Positions 32,281 to 44,199 of a DNA stretch of 64,000 bases are shown piece by piece (position 1 is the stretch's first letter; each line of letters begins with the position of its first letter). Origin of the DNA: Blastobasis lacticolella (Eukaryota; Arthropoda; Insecta; Lepidoptera; Blastobasidae). The translations under genes were made by a program, and so were the position numbers. The notes below the pieces were generated by a model. That model saw only the letters and a program-made list of their open reading frames with translations, was not told the origin of the DNA and ran no database searches. The stretch lies in the NCBI GenBank assembly GCA_905147135.1, contig LR990050.1, forward strand, positions 19,156,001-19,220,000, written 5' to 3'.

Positions 32281-35280
32281 ACTCAAGCCATTTAGGGATG
32301 TCACTTTCTATGACAAACTGAATAAACCCACCTAATCAATAGTGTCTCATCCAGTTGCAATTTAGTTCCGCCAAAATTAACGTGCAACGTTATATTTGCA
32401 TGTTCATTTCGGTACGGAGATGTTATTAGAAATTCAGATTTCTGGGCCCCAAACACGCATATACACGCTTAGTTTTTATGGACCCCGTGTAATGGCCCCC
32501 GAGAACGTTTATGAAGGCATTATATAGGGCCCCCTGATTAAATATTGTATTTAAAATGCCCCAGTGTTGGGTTTGCGTAGGATTCTAGTGTGTAAATAAA
32601 ATTACGGTGCTTTACGGGCCCTTGGAATTGTTTAATTTGCACGTGTTTAATATTTGCCGTGAGGGCTTCGGTGTAATCAATTCGTTGGGTGGCGCTTTTG
32701 CGGTCTCTCGGTTTCTTGGTGGGTTAAGGTCCATATGATATACAGTCCGGCCCTGTCTTAAAAAAGTTGGTCTAAATAGTTTTGATCCATTCTTTTGGTT
32801 ATGCACTAATGTTAACCGAACAGGCAGACTATTATAATGTTTGAAAATTTATTGTCGAGCGTCACATCTGCGATCGATTATATTAGAAAAACTCCGTGTC
32901 TGTAAGTCATGCAATTAGAACAAAAATGCAGAATATTATTGCATGTGACTTGGAAATTATGAATAAGTAACAGGATTTCGTTTATTTGCGGCATCACTTG
33001 CATTGAAGAAAAAATATCTATGATGTTTACGTTTAGTTTTAAACTACCTAGTCTCATAGTTTATTTTGAACTAGCCAAATGCCGTGTTTACTTAGGTCAG
33101 AGACAAACAAGCCGGACTATGTAAACAAGCAACAAGTAATTACAAAATTTCAATCCTCCTCCGGAGCCTTGGTATTTAACCGCTCGCCTTTTGTCGGAGG
33201 TCGGTTAATTCCTCATCCATTACAACTTTCCCAGTTTTGGCCGACGTCAGGGATATCCTGGCAAATGAGATTGCCTGGAATCCGCCATGGCACTGCCGGT
33301 CACTCGGCCGGACCAAAGCCTCGGTAGCGCGGCCAAATTGAATAGGACATAGCAACGAAGGGTCCCCGTCCAGCGGGCGGCCCATCCGCTTTGGTCGGCT
33401 AAACTCGGGGTCTCAATACAATTTTCCGGGCGGATGCATTTTGAATTTATAACTAGCAAATTGGTTGTTCAAATTTATACGTTGAATATCTTGGAATTAA
33501 TTGTCCAGTGACCGTGATGTTTCGGGTCTAAATGCCGTAATTGACGGCCGCTGGAATAGTTTCGGGACTCGTGCTGTCAAACGGCTCGGAAGTTTGCGTG
33601 ATTACTGTCGCTCGTGACGCCTTTCGACGAGGAACTGTTGGACTGAGCTACTGTCGGTAGAAGGTAGTGTGAAGTGGAAGTTCTAATTCTCACCGCCTGT
33701 TCTGATTGATCTGTTATCGTTCTTTGGTAAACAGAGGTAGTTTGAAGTGGAAATTCTAAACTCGCTGCCTGTCTCGAGATAAAGTAAAGTTTATAAGTTC
33801 AAATTTAAATTTATTTTTCAAACGTAATCTTCTAATAATTTTGCATCCATCAACCGTCCAGTGGATACTATGACAATACCTAAAATGGACGTAGCTCAAG
33901 AGAAAATCTTTTCCGGACTACTGAAGATGACATAGTGTTACGAAATTTAACTCTTTCAATGAACGCAAACATTGTTAAGTACAATTTGATTTGATAATAA
34001 ATAGGTTAACTTTATGCACTGTCACCTATTAGATGTGAAACTAAATTGACTGTTTTCACAATAGCTTGCGCAACCTACTCGTGAATTAATAGGCAGAGTT
34101 CCCTGTTACAAAGAGATCACAATCACAATTACAATTTCACATAAGGGAACGTACTCATAGTACGTGACCCATCTTTTACAATTTTTACACCCCCCCTCGG
34201 TTTTATAATAATAATTCTTAATATTAATTCTCACCGAAAAAGCACCACAACAATAAAATGACAAGAAGAACACGTAATCGGTAATTATCTACATTAACAA
34301 ACGAAGAAACAAAATCAAGGTTACATTTACTACACTAGGTAGGTACAATGCCATTGCATACGGGTGTGTTTTGGTGTATGTTGTGTGTGAAATCCTCGTA
34401 GTAACTCATAAATATGGGTTTAAATATTATTTTGCCAACAGAAAGTACTCATATTTCTCATTATTAATACGGCGCTTGCCGCGGGACGCCAAGAGTGCCT
34501 AACTATATGTTAAAAATAATCAATATTACCATCTGTGAGTTTTAAAAGCACTAAACGCTGCGTGCTATAATCATTCGAATGTGTCTCGAAAAAGCGCAAG
34601 ATTTATCTAAAGGATATTATTGACTACCTAAGCTCCCCCCCACTTTTGGCCAAGCGTGATGTTTTGAGGCCCCCCTCCCACCCTGAAAGGGTCACGTACT
34701 ATAGTTACAATACAGTAAGATACTCTAAAATTGAAAGGAGAACTGTACATTTCTCGGCGTTCCTTAAAAGCCCATTTCAGTTAACATGGCACAAAACTAA
34801 TCCCGGACAGTGTCCCGAAGTCGAAAGTAGTAGAAAAGTAGAAAGAAAGTAGGGAAAAAATTCATCCCCATTCGTTAGCTCAAGATAAAAAGAGCGAGAA
34901 AGAACAGAAAAGCGACACCATCAACTTTGTAGACGAAAGTTTTATGTAGTGTGTGACATCATAGCATTAAATGTATGTCGACTACACGAGTTTATAACAA
35001 TTTAGGAATGTGTGTGTTATTCATTAATGAATGAATAATTTCGCTTATTGGGGCAGAAAAGAACTGAATGGCGTTAGTGAGCAATATTTGATGAGATGTT
35101 AAAAGGCATTTAGAGAATTAATTGATCTGTATTCCTTTAAGATATGTACCTGCTAAAAGTCCTTTGATTTGTCTTGCATTTGGAATGTAAAACAGTATGC
35201 CAGGAATCCGATCTCGGTACTATGGACACGTACTTCAGGCAGAGATAAAAAAATTTAAGTCCACCATTGCAACATCTTGT
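32281..35280. other. No gene seen; 3 kb mostly single-copy
   Basis: 32320-32830 and 33080-33700 are GC/CpG-richer islands without named repeats. 33700-35280 is AT-rich with short C-rich runs (34190-34200, 34633-34680). Overlapping opposite-strand frames at 33079-33459 are not supported as coding. Confidence 0.45.
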
Positions 35281-35345
35281 CCGTTCGGGAATTGAACCGG
35301 GCGCTCTTTGCACAGCAGATCGACCACTTGACCACTGTGACGAAC
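35281..35345 (-). repeat. tRNA-like SINE head fragment
   Basis: The minus strand reads 'cagtggtcaagtggtcgatc' and GGTTCAATTCCCGAACGG, a tRNA-like half with a good B box. It resembles the SINE-B head but is not close; a third SINE family is possible. There is no acceptor-stem pairing, so it is not a tRNA gene. Confidence 0.55.
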
Positions 35346-36231
35346 AACACCAATAGCTCGCCAAACACTATTCTATCACGTGGGCTGTCTGCTCATTTCT
35401 CATTGAGTAGAATAAAAATATGTAAGTGTGTATGGTAAAATATAATGCAAAAAGTCAATTGAGCAAAGCCGCTCTCAAAGCTGACACGAAAATCTATCCT
35501 AATAACACGGTCGCCAGCCTGAGCCGAAATGTGACTTGACTCACCGCCATTGTTTGCGTAAACAAACGGTCGCATTATAATAATAAACAAAAGGGAGCGA
35601 CCTAAACCGGCATTTGGCATTTCCCCTACAAAATCATTTAGTAAAACCGTCCGTGCTGTCACGGCAGCGAGTGATTCGGACCTCGCAGAAGACACTGGAC
35701 ACAATGTCCCGGCAGACGAATTTAAATTTTAAACACAAAAGACTACAGTTGCATTTGGTTGTAAAACTGACGTTGATGGAATTAAAGGAGCGTGCGCGAT
35801 TGTGGACTCTTTTTGTAAAGGCTTAAGGCTGGATTTGGATGGTACATTTGGAGGTTTTATTGAAAATTTAGGTGCGATTAAGAAGCGCGAAGTGTCCGGC
35901 CCTAATTCGGGGGGTGCAACGCAATAAACTGAAGTTCATAGCAAGGGTTGGTGTTAAATTTTTAGTGGCAAAGTTTCGTTACGTTATATCGTTTTATTGC
36001 CCGTTTTAGATACTTTGTTTTAATAAAATTTTATGATGGACCGTGATAAAGTTCCGCGCTTAGGGATAGAAAGCTGCGGGTTTGCTTGGTAAATAAAATC
36101 GGCGAATTGGCTTGTTAAACAGGATGCTGCGGGAGCATTGCCGCGTTAATACGAAATATGCAGGGTGCAGTAGGATTTAGCACCAACGTCTTCCATTTAC
36201 GAATGTCGTCCAACGACTATCTACGAGAATT
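35346..36231. other. No gene seen
   Basis: 35600-36220 looks single-copy and GC-richer. Frames at 35393-35704 (minus) and 35614-35826 (plus) overlap and match nothing. Confidence 0.4.
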
Positions 36232-36505
36232 CGCCTTTTTAAATTTCTTTTTCTTTACACGCGATGTTTCAGAAGAACGTTTCTCGCTCGTACGATTCGG
36301 ATGTGGAATGAGCTCACAGCCATAGTGTTCGTTGGACTATGACACGGGATCGTTCAAAAGGTATATTAGAGGTCTCTTCAGAGGCTGGCAACGCATTGGT
36401 AACACCCCTGGTGTTGCTGATGTCCATAGGCGGCGGTGACCACTTTCCATCAGGTGGCCCGCTTGCTTGTTTGTCTGCCGTATAATATAAAAAAAAAAAA
36501 AACTA
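36232..36505 (+). pseudogene. Jockey-like LINE 3' end, RT C-terminus
   Basis: The plus strand reads FLARTIRMWNELTAIVFVG, then after a frame change YDTGSFKRYIRGLFRGWQRI and GNTPGVADVHRRR with a stop. It ends 'ggtggcccgcttgcttgttt' and a poly(A) run at 36490-36502. This subtype ('aacgcattggtaacacccct') differs from the one at 17940. One frameshift and loss of the RT core make it a relic. Confidence 0.87.
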
Positions 36506-37572
36506 TTTCTGAGCTTATTTTAGAAACATAGAAAACATATAATTATATGCTGTTATATTATGGTAACACTGAAATGGTTAACAACATGTCCAGAAAACTC
36601 AATGGAGCGCGATAAGAGTCATAAAATTGAATCGCCCATTAAAACTGACCTAAATAACAAAATTGCGCAACTCCCATCAAGTAAGCTGTTAAAACTGATG
36701 GCAACTTGTAGTTATCGATGTCATTTCTATTTGTAATGAAAGTCTACGTAATTATTTCTCTAATTACTTTTGGGTCGTCCAAAAATAGGTAATCAATGAA
36801 GTGTTGCGTCCAAGACAGTTGTCTAATTTTATCTCTTCTTCAGCGGATTTTGATTGATTATGTACCGTTTAATATGTGTTATTATATTAATTCATGTTTT
36901 TTTAGAAAATATGTACTAAAGAAAATGGGTTATCATCGTCACAAATCTAGGTCATTATGTTTACGATTTGTTATTCTGTATGTTTTGTCTTTTAAGTAAT
37001 TCGTGTACTGGTTGTCTGCGTAACTATTGGAGTGTCCAACGGGTTGAGGGCCTGGCGATCTGTAAGACAGGTCTGAACCTTGTGCAGACATCATTCTCTC
37101 ACACAGATTCTAGGTATATTACTATAAATTTTTTGTTTATAAGTTGAAAACCTACGTGGAGAGAAAATAAACATTATGAATTATAATTATATTAGCCGCC
37201 GGAGAAAGAGCATATTTGGGCAAATTGCTACATCAACGGTGTTGATTTTGATAGAACGGAATTTACTGGATTGATTTTAAGAGTGGAGCAATGATAGTCC
37301 CTCGCTCCACTAACAGGAAAGAGGTATAATGTTATGTAGTTACAATACAAAAATACTATCTTCGGTCATAAACTTGCCTGTAATATTTCAAACCAACAAT
37401 TATATCAATCTAAAGTATCCTAATCTGAGATTTGGAGAATCTAATTAACATCATCGAGGTACATATACGAGTAAATTGGATACTGAATTTGATCTGTCTG
37501 CCACTGACTATTACGTTTTCTTCTTTTTACGTCTAATTTGTAATCAATTTGGCAAGAAAATAGATGGCACCT
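36506..37572. other. No gene seen
   Basis: AT-rich, no recognised family. The small frame at 36796-36999 has no support. Confidence 0.4.
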
Positions 37573-37685
37573 GGGCTTCGATTCTGGTACGGAAATCGTC
37601 TCAGTTGCAGTAACATTACAATTGCATCGCATGTCAAACGTGTGATTGTTATTCAAATGACAGATGTTGAGTTGCAACTTTCATG
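37573..37685. repeat. 113-bp block X, copy 1
   Basis: From 'gggcttcgattctggtacgg' to 'gagttgcaactttcatg' this is identical, base for base, to 62259-62371, while sequences on both sides differ. It carries no supported gene. In the other copy it is fused to a jockey-like LINE end. Confidence 0.95.
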
Positions 37686-39119
37686 AGTTCGAACTTTTTC
37701 ACAATTCGTATTTTGGTACTTTAGTTGCATTATGGTTTTATATGGCTGTTGGTACTCCAATAAATAAATAAATTACTAAGTTGCATCTTTCTTAGTTGTC
37801 AAACTGCCTTCAATTCTGTTAACGAAAACGTGTCAAAGAAAAAAAATCGCCCAGCGAATAGCCACCACCATCGTACCGTATAGGTATACGTTCAACACTA
37901 AGCTCGTCATGTCCCACCCCGCATTCGGAGCTAGTGCTGGCATCTGTCACTCAGGAACACGTGTAGGGACCACCCCGGTGCGCACTGGGCCAGTGTTTTT
38001 TGTGCATTCCTCTTTACTAATTTCCCTGTGACATGTGTTTGCAGATAACGTCGGGTGGGGTTTGCAGGGTACGATGCGACTACGACGCGATGTTAGAGCA
38101 TTTGTCGGCGGTGGATGATGGCTTCGTAGAGAGGCGTCGCTGTCGTACGCGTGTGATAGAAAGTAGCCGATGTGCATTATCTGACTTGTTTATATGACTT
38201 CTTTGAATTATTTTTCCTTCTGGGTAGCTCCTCCTAAGACCTCTGTAGATCCTGGAACTATTATGGTGGCAGTGATTTATATGCCTAGTAGAATATCATT
38301 TACTTTTTATTTCAATTGTTCACATAATAATGTGCATAAGCATTATTGTGTAACAAACAACCAGGCTCACAAGTCCACTAATTTAGTAATGAGCTGCAAT
38401 TACAATTCAATCGAGCCTTAGTAAGTAAGCAGACTCGAGGCACCTACCAGGGCCACCACACTACAACCACCAAGAGAATACCGACAGCTCCTTATGTACA
38501 AAAAGTTCATTTTCTATCAAAAGACAAAGAAACTACGAAACTGACACCTGTCAAATCAAATATCGCAATCACTTTTCGTAACACGACTCGTGTTATGAAA
38601 ATGTCGTGTCGTGTTAGACACATCGATACATTGGCAATCGTCGCCTGTAAAAGTTGTTTAGTTAGAAGTAAACTACGTTTTAAGTAGGGCTGATTTATTG
38701 CCGACTGGTCCCGATGTCGTGGGACAAGTGGTTCCCGCTAAAACCCGTACGTGACATTCGAATAGGATTTTAGAACGTTTTTTGGAGCTTTTGAGACACT
38801 GCGAATTATTATTTACGACGTAATACGAAACGTAGTCCCTTTTAGATGCAGTGAAGTGTGTGGTTTTTGCTGGTATTGTGACTTCAAGGGTCTTTTTATC
38901 ATCGTCAGACGAAATTCCAAAACGTATTTTTAAGTAGTAAACACCGAGGAATGAAGTTGACTTTCTATTTCTTTTTTATGGAAAGTTGCATATGGGTTAG
39001 CATTTTATCATTATTCCCTTACACTCGTGGGTGGCGTACAAGGCGACAAATGTTTTCGAGGCAAAACTTCTACAGTCTTCATAGATGAAAATGAGCAGCA
39101 GCGTTTTCCGTTGTTATAT
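37686..39119. other. No gene seen
   Basis: Short (AATA)n at about 37760-37772. 37850-38180 and 38560-38760 are moderately GC-rich. Small frames (37947-38177 minus, 38194-38421 plus) are not supported. Confidence 0.4.
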
Positions 39120-39245
39120 TTATAACACTCCTATCTCCAACCCGCCGGCCAAGCGTGGAGGTTAGGGCAATAATCTCCCTTTTCGTGGGAGAGGCCCTGT
39201 CCTGCAGTGGACTGTTATGGGCTGTGATTATGATGAATTCATCAT
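39120..39245 (+). repeat. LINE/SINE terminal segment
   Basis: 'tccaacccgccggccaagcg', 'tggaggttagggcaataatc', 'tcgtgggagaggccctgtcc' and 'tgcagtggac' match 54130-54285 read on its minus strand. The end is 'gattatgatgaattc'. Class uncertain; a 3' end of an RTE-type LINE or dependent SINE is likely. Confidence 0.6.
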
Positions 39246-39300
39246 CATAATCTTAGCATTCGTTCTGGTTATGCTCTAGCGCGCAAGGGCCCGGGGTCTA
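39246..39300 (-). repeat. SINE-A 3' tail fragment
   Basis: The minus strand matches the last bases of SINE-A ('gggcccttgcgcgctagagc', ATAACCAG, ATGAT). It meets the previous element tail to tail, which makes the near-palindrome at 39231-39258. Confidence 0.65.
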
Positions 39301-39695
39301 TCTTCCTGCTTTTCTTTAACTAATTCCCTCGGTCTTTGGCATCCTTGGTGATGAGCTAATTCATATGCATATTATCCATAACGACGTCAAGCTATAGCTT
39401 TTTGCGCTGTCCCCCATGGCAAAGGGACACAAATATCAAATTGCTGGCGACATCCCGATTCATCGGGCACAGCATTTGGCTGGTGTCTGGCTTGTTTACG
39501 TATAACGTAACTGTGTTACAACCCAATCTTACGTACAATTTGTATTGGCACCGTGCCATTAAATGGAGATAAGGCGATAACTAGGGATGCCCGCGGCGAG
39601 CCGATGGGGTGGCGTCGATATTTTTTGTGATTTTTTATTATAAAATATATTAAGTATTACGCACGTGAACGTAATATTAACGTAGTAGGTAGGTA
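39301..39695. other. No gene seen
   Basis: Mixed DNA without recognised repeats or frames. Confidence 0.4.
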
Positions 39696-39788
39696 GGCGT
39701 GGGTAATGCCCCTGGTATTGCAAACGTCTGTTTACCATCAGGCAGGCCGTAAGCTTGTTTGTTATTCTACCTTAGTGGTATTAAAAAA
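39696..39788 (+). repeat. Jockey-like LINE 3' end
   Basis: 'gcgtgggtaatgcccctggt', 'ttaccatcaggcaggccgta', 'agcttgtttg' and 'ccttagtggtattaaaaaa' are the family tail. It is preceded by a small GTAG/GTAGGTAGG run and lacks about 30 internal bases. Confidence 0.82.
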
Positions 39789-40780
39789 TGATACCTACTC
39801 TCGTGTGAGAATTGCTAAGTAAAACATAAATAAATAAATAAGGTGGCAAAAGCGTAAGTACGGGATCCACCGAATGGAATAATTATTTGTGTGCTAATGC
39901 TTAGATTACTAGTGTACAACAAAAGGACCAATATAAACTTATTTCTTAATAATAACTATACGTTTGTATTGTTTTTTGGGTTCATAAAAAGTATACCCAG
40001 TTTTACAAGCTTTTATTTAGTTTCACACATCCCCATGTCTGTTGGTAATAAAGTCTTGCAAGTTAAATTTGACCCATTATCCGGTTTTTGATTGAGTCAT
40101 TTTGCATACTGCCGCCACAAATGAGAGTGTTTTGCTTGTAAACGGTTGGGAATTTGAAAAAAAGTGTTAGGAAAAACTTGTAGAGAATTTTATAAGCTTC
40201 CATTCGGTAGAAGAATACTTTTCTCTACAACGCACCGTTTCGGGAATATTAGTAAATTACCCAAAAAAATCCCGTGATTTTCAAAACGCTGAATGGGCAT
40301 TGTTGAGCCCGCACCAGCACCCTAAAGTCGAACATTTGGATTAACACGAAGGCCTCTAACTATATAACATATCCAAAAACTTGCCCAAACCTGACCTTTT
40401 AAAAGGCAGGTACTTACCTTTTCTAACCAACTTATTGGGCTATAACACCTCATCCAAAATAAAATAATTTACAAAAACCTATCTTAGATAATCAGGTGGC
40501 CAATTGGCTCTCGGCATGTAAACATCGACTGTCTCACCAGTGCCATCCCTGAGCACGCATAGCCTTCTAGTTCGCAAACAGGAGCAGCAATAAAGGAAGA
40601 GTCCAATGACCATCATTCACTTGGATTACAAGCGTGACGCAATTTACTGTCAGATTATGTAGCTCATCTAGTATATGGCTTAGATTGTATACAACTTCAT
40701 CTGGACGCTCGATGAGTTCTTTCGGGGTTTCTCTATTTATAATTATTAAGCGTCATATTGGGTATTATTAATTTTTAATT
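39789..40780. other. No gene seen
   Basis: (AAAT)n at 39828-39841. AT-rich, no supported frame. Confidence 0.4.
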
Positions 40781-41134
40781 GGAGAGTCGGTGGTCGAGCG
40801 GTTAAACTATACGACTCGTAAGCGAGACGTAACGGGTTCAAATCCCGCTGCGCCTATGTACCAATGATTATTTATGAGTTATGTACATTAATTGAATACT
40901 AACGGATACTCTTACGGTGAGGGAAAACACCTCGTGATGAAACCTGCACATTCAGGCGACAAAATGTATAACCATGATTCAATCTGGTCAGTTCCCCTGG
41001 TAGCAGGGTCATGGAAGTCAGATGGCAGTCGCTCCATTGTAATTACCTGATCTGCCAAATTCTGGATCATGGTCAAGGCGGTCCGCGGGGAATCGTGCGC
41101 GAGAGCACAACCGGGACGTTAACGCCAAGATAAT
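40781..41134 (+). repeat. SINE-A, full-length copy
   Basis: The head 'gagtcggtggtcgagcggtt' has an A-box-like TGGTCGAGCGG, and the B box reads GGTTCAAATCCC (about 40834). The body and tail follow the 7487 copy closely, through 'gatggcagtcgctccattgt' and 'tggatcatggtcaaggcggt' to 'gttaacgccaagataatg'. The B box is close to the tRNA consensus, so this is one of the best preserved promoters. Confidence 0.93.
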
Positions 41135-41202
41135 GATTTTTAATTCAGTATTTTTAAGTAGCAGTGCATTTTAGCAGCGCACATTCTTTCATCACACCGC
41201 TC

Positions 41203-41316
41203 GAGTTTTTCAAGAAAGGGGTTAAAATGTTTTTACGAGGTCGGCAACGCGTGGGTGACTGCTAACCATCAGGCAGACAGCAAGCTTGTTTGTCACCTTA
41301 GTGGTATAAAAAAAAA
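41203..41316 (+). repeat. Jockey-like LINE 3' end
   Basis: 'tttttcaagaaaggggttaa', then 'cggcaacgcgtgggtgactg', 'accatcaggcagacagcaag', 'ttagtggtataaa' and poly(A). The segment from GATGCCCC to the CGGTGACT is deleted. It lies 70 bases downstream of a SINE-A tail. Confidence 0.83.
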
Positions 41317-41794
41317 TTAATTTCCCGGTTGCATAAGTCGTATATAGACTCGTTTGCAAAGTCATACCTACAGTACGAGTACAATGCCTAAACACTAAAC
41401 CAATTTTTTGACCAATGGCATGATATAAAGTACTACAATCACAACCTTGACCCACGAATCACGATCCAAGCTAAAATTAGGTGCGATCACATCATGTAAG
41501 CTAAACTTAGTAATTTTATTAAAAGCCTAACTAACAAGCGAAGGATCCATTAGCCAAAGCAAAATGTCCACAGCAAACAAAATAGAACAAAACGTTCGCG
41601 TGAGTTAGACTTTTATTTTTATATTAAAATAAAGCTACGTGACCCAGACTAAGTGCGTCTAGAATCAGACGTGACTTGAATGTGTGATCGGTGGTTTTTA
41701 TAAGTATAGCTATGCTGAAAAGTTTATTAAAAAAAATTATAAGGCAAATGCAGAGTTTTACGCCGTAAGGACCGTTTCAATGGCAGTTTTAATT
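41317..41794. other. No gene seen
   Basis: AT-rich, no recognised family. Confidence 0.4.
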
Positions 41795-41962
41795 GTAGCG
41801 GAATACCCAAAAACGCGTCAAACTGACATTGAGATGCTATCACGATCCAGTTATATTTTAATCAAGCCATTAGAAACAGTAGCAGAATACCAAAAATGTT
41901 TCAAACTGACATTGAGATGCTATTGCTATCCAATTACAATTCAATCCACCCATTAGTAAATT
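41795..41962 (+). repeat. 84-bp tandem duplication, two units
   Basis: Units begin at 41795 (gtagcggaataccc) and 41879 (gtagcagaatacca). Both contain 'caaactgacattgagatgct' and end with 'ccattag'. The copies differ at many bases. The period is a multiple of three, which explains the open frame at 41684-41956; I do not call that frame a gene. Confidence 0.8.
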
Positions 41963-42539
41963 AGTCGACTTAAGGCCCAGCTACGTATGTGATGACCACT
42001 GCTGGCTCGAACATGTACCATAAAGTGCTATAGAGACAACCAAATACAGTTTACCAGAAGAAAACAAAAAGCAATATCTAATCCACAAAGTAAAGCAAAT
42101 CCCATTGTAGCATTCTACAAGCGCGACTCTCATACATATGTCTCGGGCGAGTGATAAATCTCTGCAGCCATCCAATTGTCCGCAAGTAGGTCAGCTGATT
42201 GTCCTCTACCTATTTACTGTCCTTGTCTACTTACGTCCAGTGTTTTCCTGTTTCAATTTTCTTTTGTTCCGCTTTTGTGTTAAGTTGTATTCTGTGTGAT
42301 TTCGCTATTTTCGGACGTCCGGCTGTGGGTTGGGATGGGAAGGTTCTGTGGGTCCATTGGGACTCGATAGTTGTAGTTTTATAGAGTATACTGTTTTATT
42401 ACTACTATACGCTTATAGGTACCCTGTATCCAGGACTCATAAAGTCCAAGGCTTTTACACAATTTTTAATTTAGATTTTTTTAGGTTATTAAAAGTATTT
42501 ATTGAATTAGGATCACGTTAATTAATCTCTTTTCACACG
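41963..42539. other. No gene seen
   Basis: Nothing recognised. The part next to 42540 should contain the 3' untranslated part of the LINE but does not match other copies. Confidence 0.35.
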
Positions 42540-43151
42540 TCAAAAATCTACGTAGTGAGGATGAGTACCAAGCCCACGGCGGGTGGTGCGATGGCGGAAT
42601 TGTGCTGTGGGCACCAGATCGAAAAGTTCCTCGGAACACTCCCCATTGTACAGCCGAAAGAACACACACAGGGAGCCAAAGTCCCTTCGGTTTGCCAGTG
42701 GTTCCAACTTGCGTGTTAGTATGGGATCATCGACAATTCGTACGGTGCGTCTCTGTACGGAGTCCAGAGGATTAAGCAGGTCGGCAGTTTCGCCGGCCCA
42801 AAGATGGGAACAATACTCCATATGTGGCTGCACTTGTGCCTTGTACAGCAGCAGGCGCTGCCCTGAGGTGAAGTATCGCTTGGACCGGTTAAGCACTCCA
42901 AGCTTTTTCGAAGCCAGTTTGGCCTTGCCTTCCAGGTGACTCCGGAATCGCACGCTATCCGATATGTCGACACCGAGAATCCCAATACTTTTTGAGATGG
43001 AAAGGGGTGTTCCTTGAAACTGCGGCACTATGTCAAAGGGATATTTTTTGGCGGAAAATGCGCAGACCTGTGTCTTCGAGGGGTTGAATTGGACTAGGTT
43101 TAGTCTGCCCCACTGAGCAACTTGCTCCAAGGAATGTTTGATATTCGACAC
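42540..43151 (-). pseudogene. Jockey-like LINE RT, C-terminal 203 residues
   Basis: A continuous minus-strand frame of 203 codons starts inside the RT after the FADD box. It shows LVQFNPSKTQVCAFSAKKYP, then SIGILGVDISD, the thumb, YKAQVQPHMEYCSHLWAG, NPLDSVQRRTVRIV, and ends HPHYVDF. This is the standard C-terminal half of jockey-type reverse transcriptases. The endonuclease, fingers and palm are missing by 5' truncation near 43155. The last residues and 3' region diverge from the sister copy at 62135-62258 at exactly 42547/62134. The frame has no stop codon, so the copy may be fairly young. Confidence 0.93.
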
Positions 43152-43188
43152 AAGTCTAATTCGGATAGTCTAAGTAGTGGATAAGGGG

Positions 43189-43252
43189 ATGCATTTCATT
43201 TAGTCCTCACAGTGACAACGCACCTGCGGTTCTGCATTTTTGTTGTCTGCAA
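43189..43252 (-). repeat. Family F repeat fragment
   Basis: The minus strand reads 'acaaaaatgcagaaccgcag' and 'gttgtcactgtgaggactaa', matching the start of the 24426 copy. Confidence 0.75.
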
Positions 43253-43269
43253 CCTAAATGCTATGCTAT

Positions 43270-43330
43270 GTTATTGGCGACAGTCCATAGTACCATCAGG
43301 TAGGCTGTCTGTGTAGAATAAAAAAAACTA
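43270..43330 (+). repeat. Decayed jockey-like LINE tail
   Basis: 'cagtccatagtaccatcagg', 'taggctgtctgtg' and an 'aataaaaaaaac' end keep the outline of the family tail with deletions. Confidence 0.5.
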
Positions 43331-43814
43331 TGTAGAAGGTGTGTATCGTAATTGGGTGTGTGTACCTAATACAATTTCCCTGAGATATCACAGCGGGAGA
43401 ATCGCCCCCAGGATATCAAAGTAACCCCCTTTTACCAGCATTTACTCCTTGCTACTATTCATAAATTATCAAATCGGTCGCAAAGAAATACGCAGCAAGC
43501 AAAAATATATTCAAAATTTTAAACGATTTTATCGCACAGAAAAACTATTCACAAACCATTGAGTGCAGTTAACCACTTCGGTCTTTAATGGTTTTCAAAC
43601 ACCGGTTATAAAACGGTAATAGTACTCCGACGTTTATAATATTCTCAGGGCAGTCACACGGAGAGTCGCGGTGCGAAATATAAGGCCCGCCCGCGCAATC
43701 TAGGACAGGTTGAAGTTATGACGGGTATGAATCGCCCCTTGACGACATCTAGGGTGTGGGTTAAGAGACGAGTGTCTGTTAGTGCAGTTAGGGTAATACT
43801 ATGACTAAAATGTA
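43331..43814. other. No gene seen
   Basis: 43430-43790 looks single-copy with CpG-rich patches. No frame recognised. Confidence 0.4.
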
Positions 43815-44128
43815 CAGCGTCGGTGGCCTAGTGGCTAACGAGTCCAACTCGTAAGCGAGTGGTACTGAGTTCGATGCACAGACCAGCCATGAAAAAATGA
43901 TGTTTCCGGAGTTATGTACATTAGTTGAACACTAACCTATGCTCTTACAGTGAGGTTACATGCGACTGAATGTCTAACTGTGATCCAATCGCGTCATGTT
44001 TCCGTGGTAGTAGGGTCACGTGGAAGTCCGATGGCAGTCGCTCCACTGCAATTACATAACCTTTAGAATTAGAGTCATGGTCAAGGCGGACCCACGGGAC
44101 CTCGCACGCGTTGTGACGCCTAGATTCT
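43815..44128 (+). repeat. SINE-A, full-length but damaged copy
   Basis: The head 'agcgtcggtggcctagtggc' has an A-box-like TGGCCTAGTGG and an altered B box (GAGTTCGATGCAC). The body follows the family with small deletions, to 'gacgcctagatt'. It lies just before a local direct duplication. Confidence 0.87.
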
Positions 44129-44199
44129 AATAGTGACATAGGGCAGGAGTACACTGAACCGGTGGAAAGTGAACAACTACGAAATGTCAAATAGCAATG

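Noticed and set aside
42583..42939. 118-codon plus-strand frame
   Set aside because: It is the antisense shadow of the LINE reverse transcriptase frame at 42540-43151.
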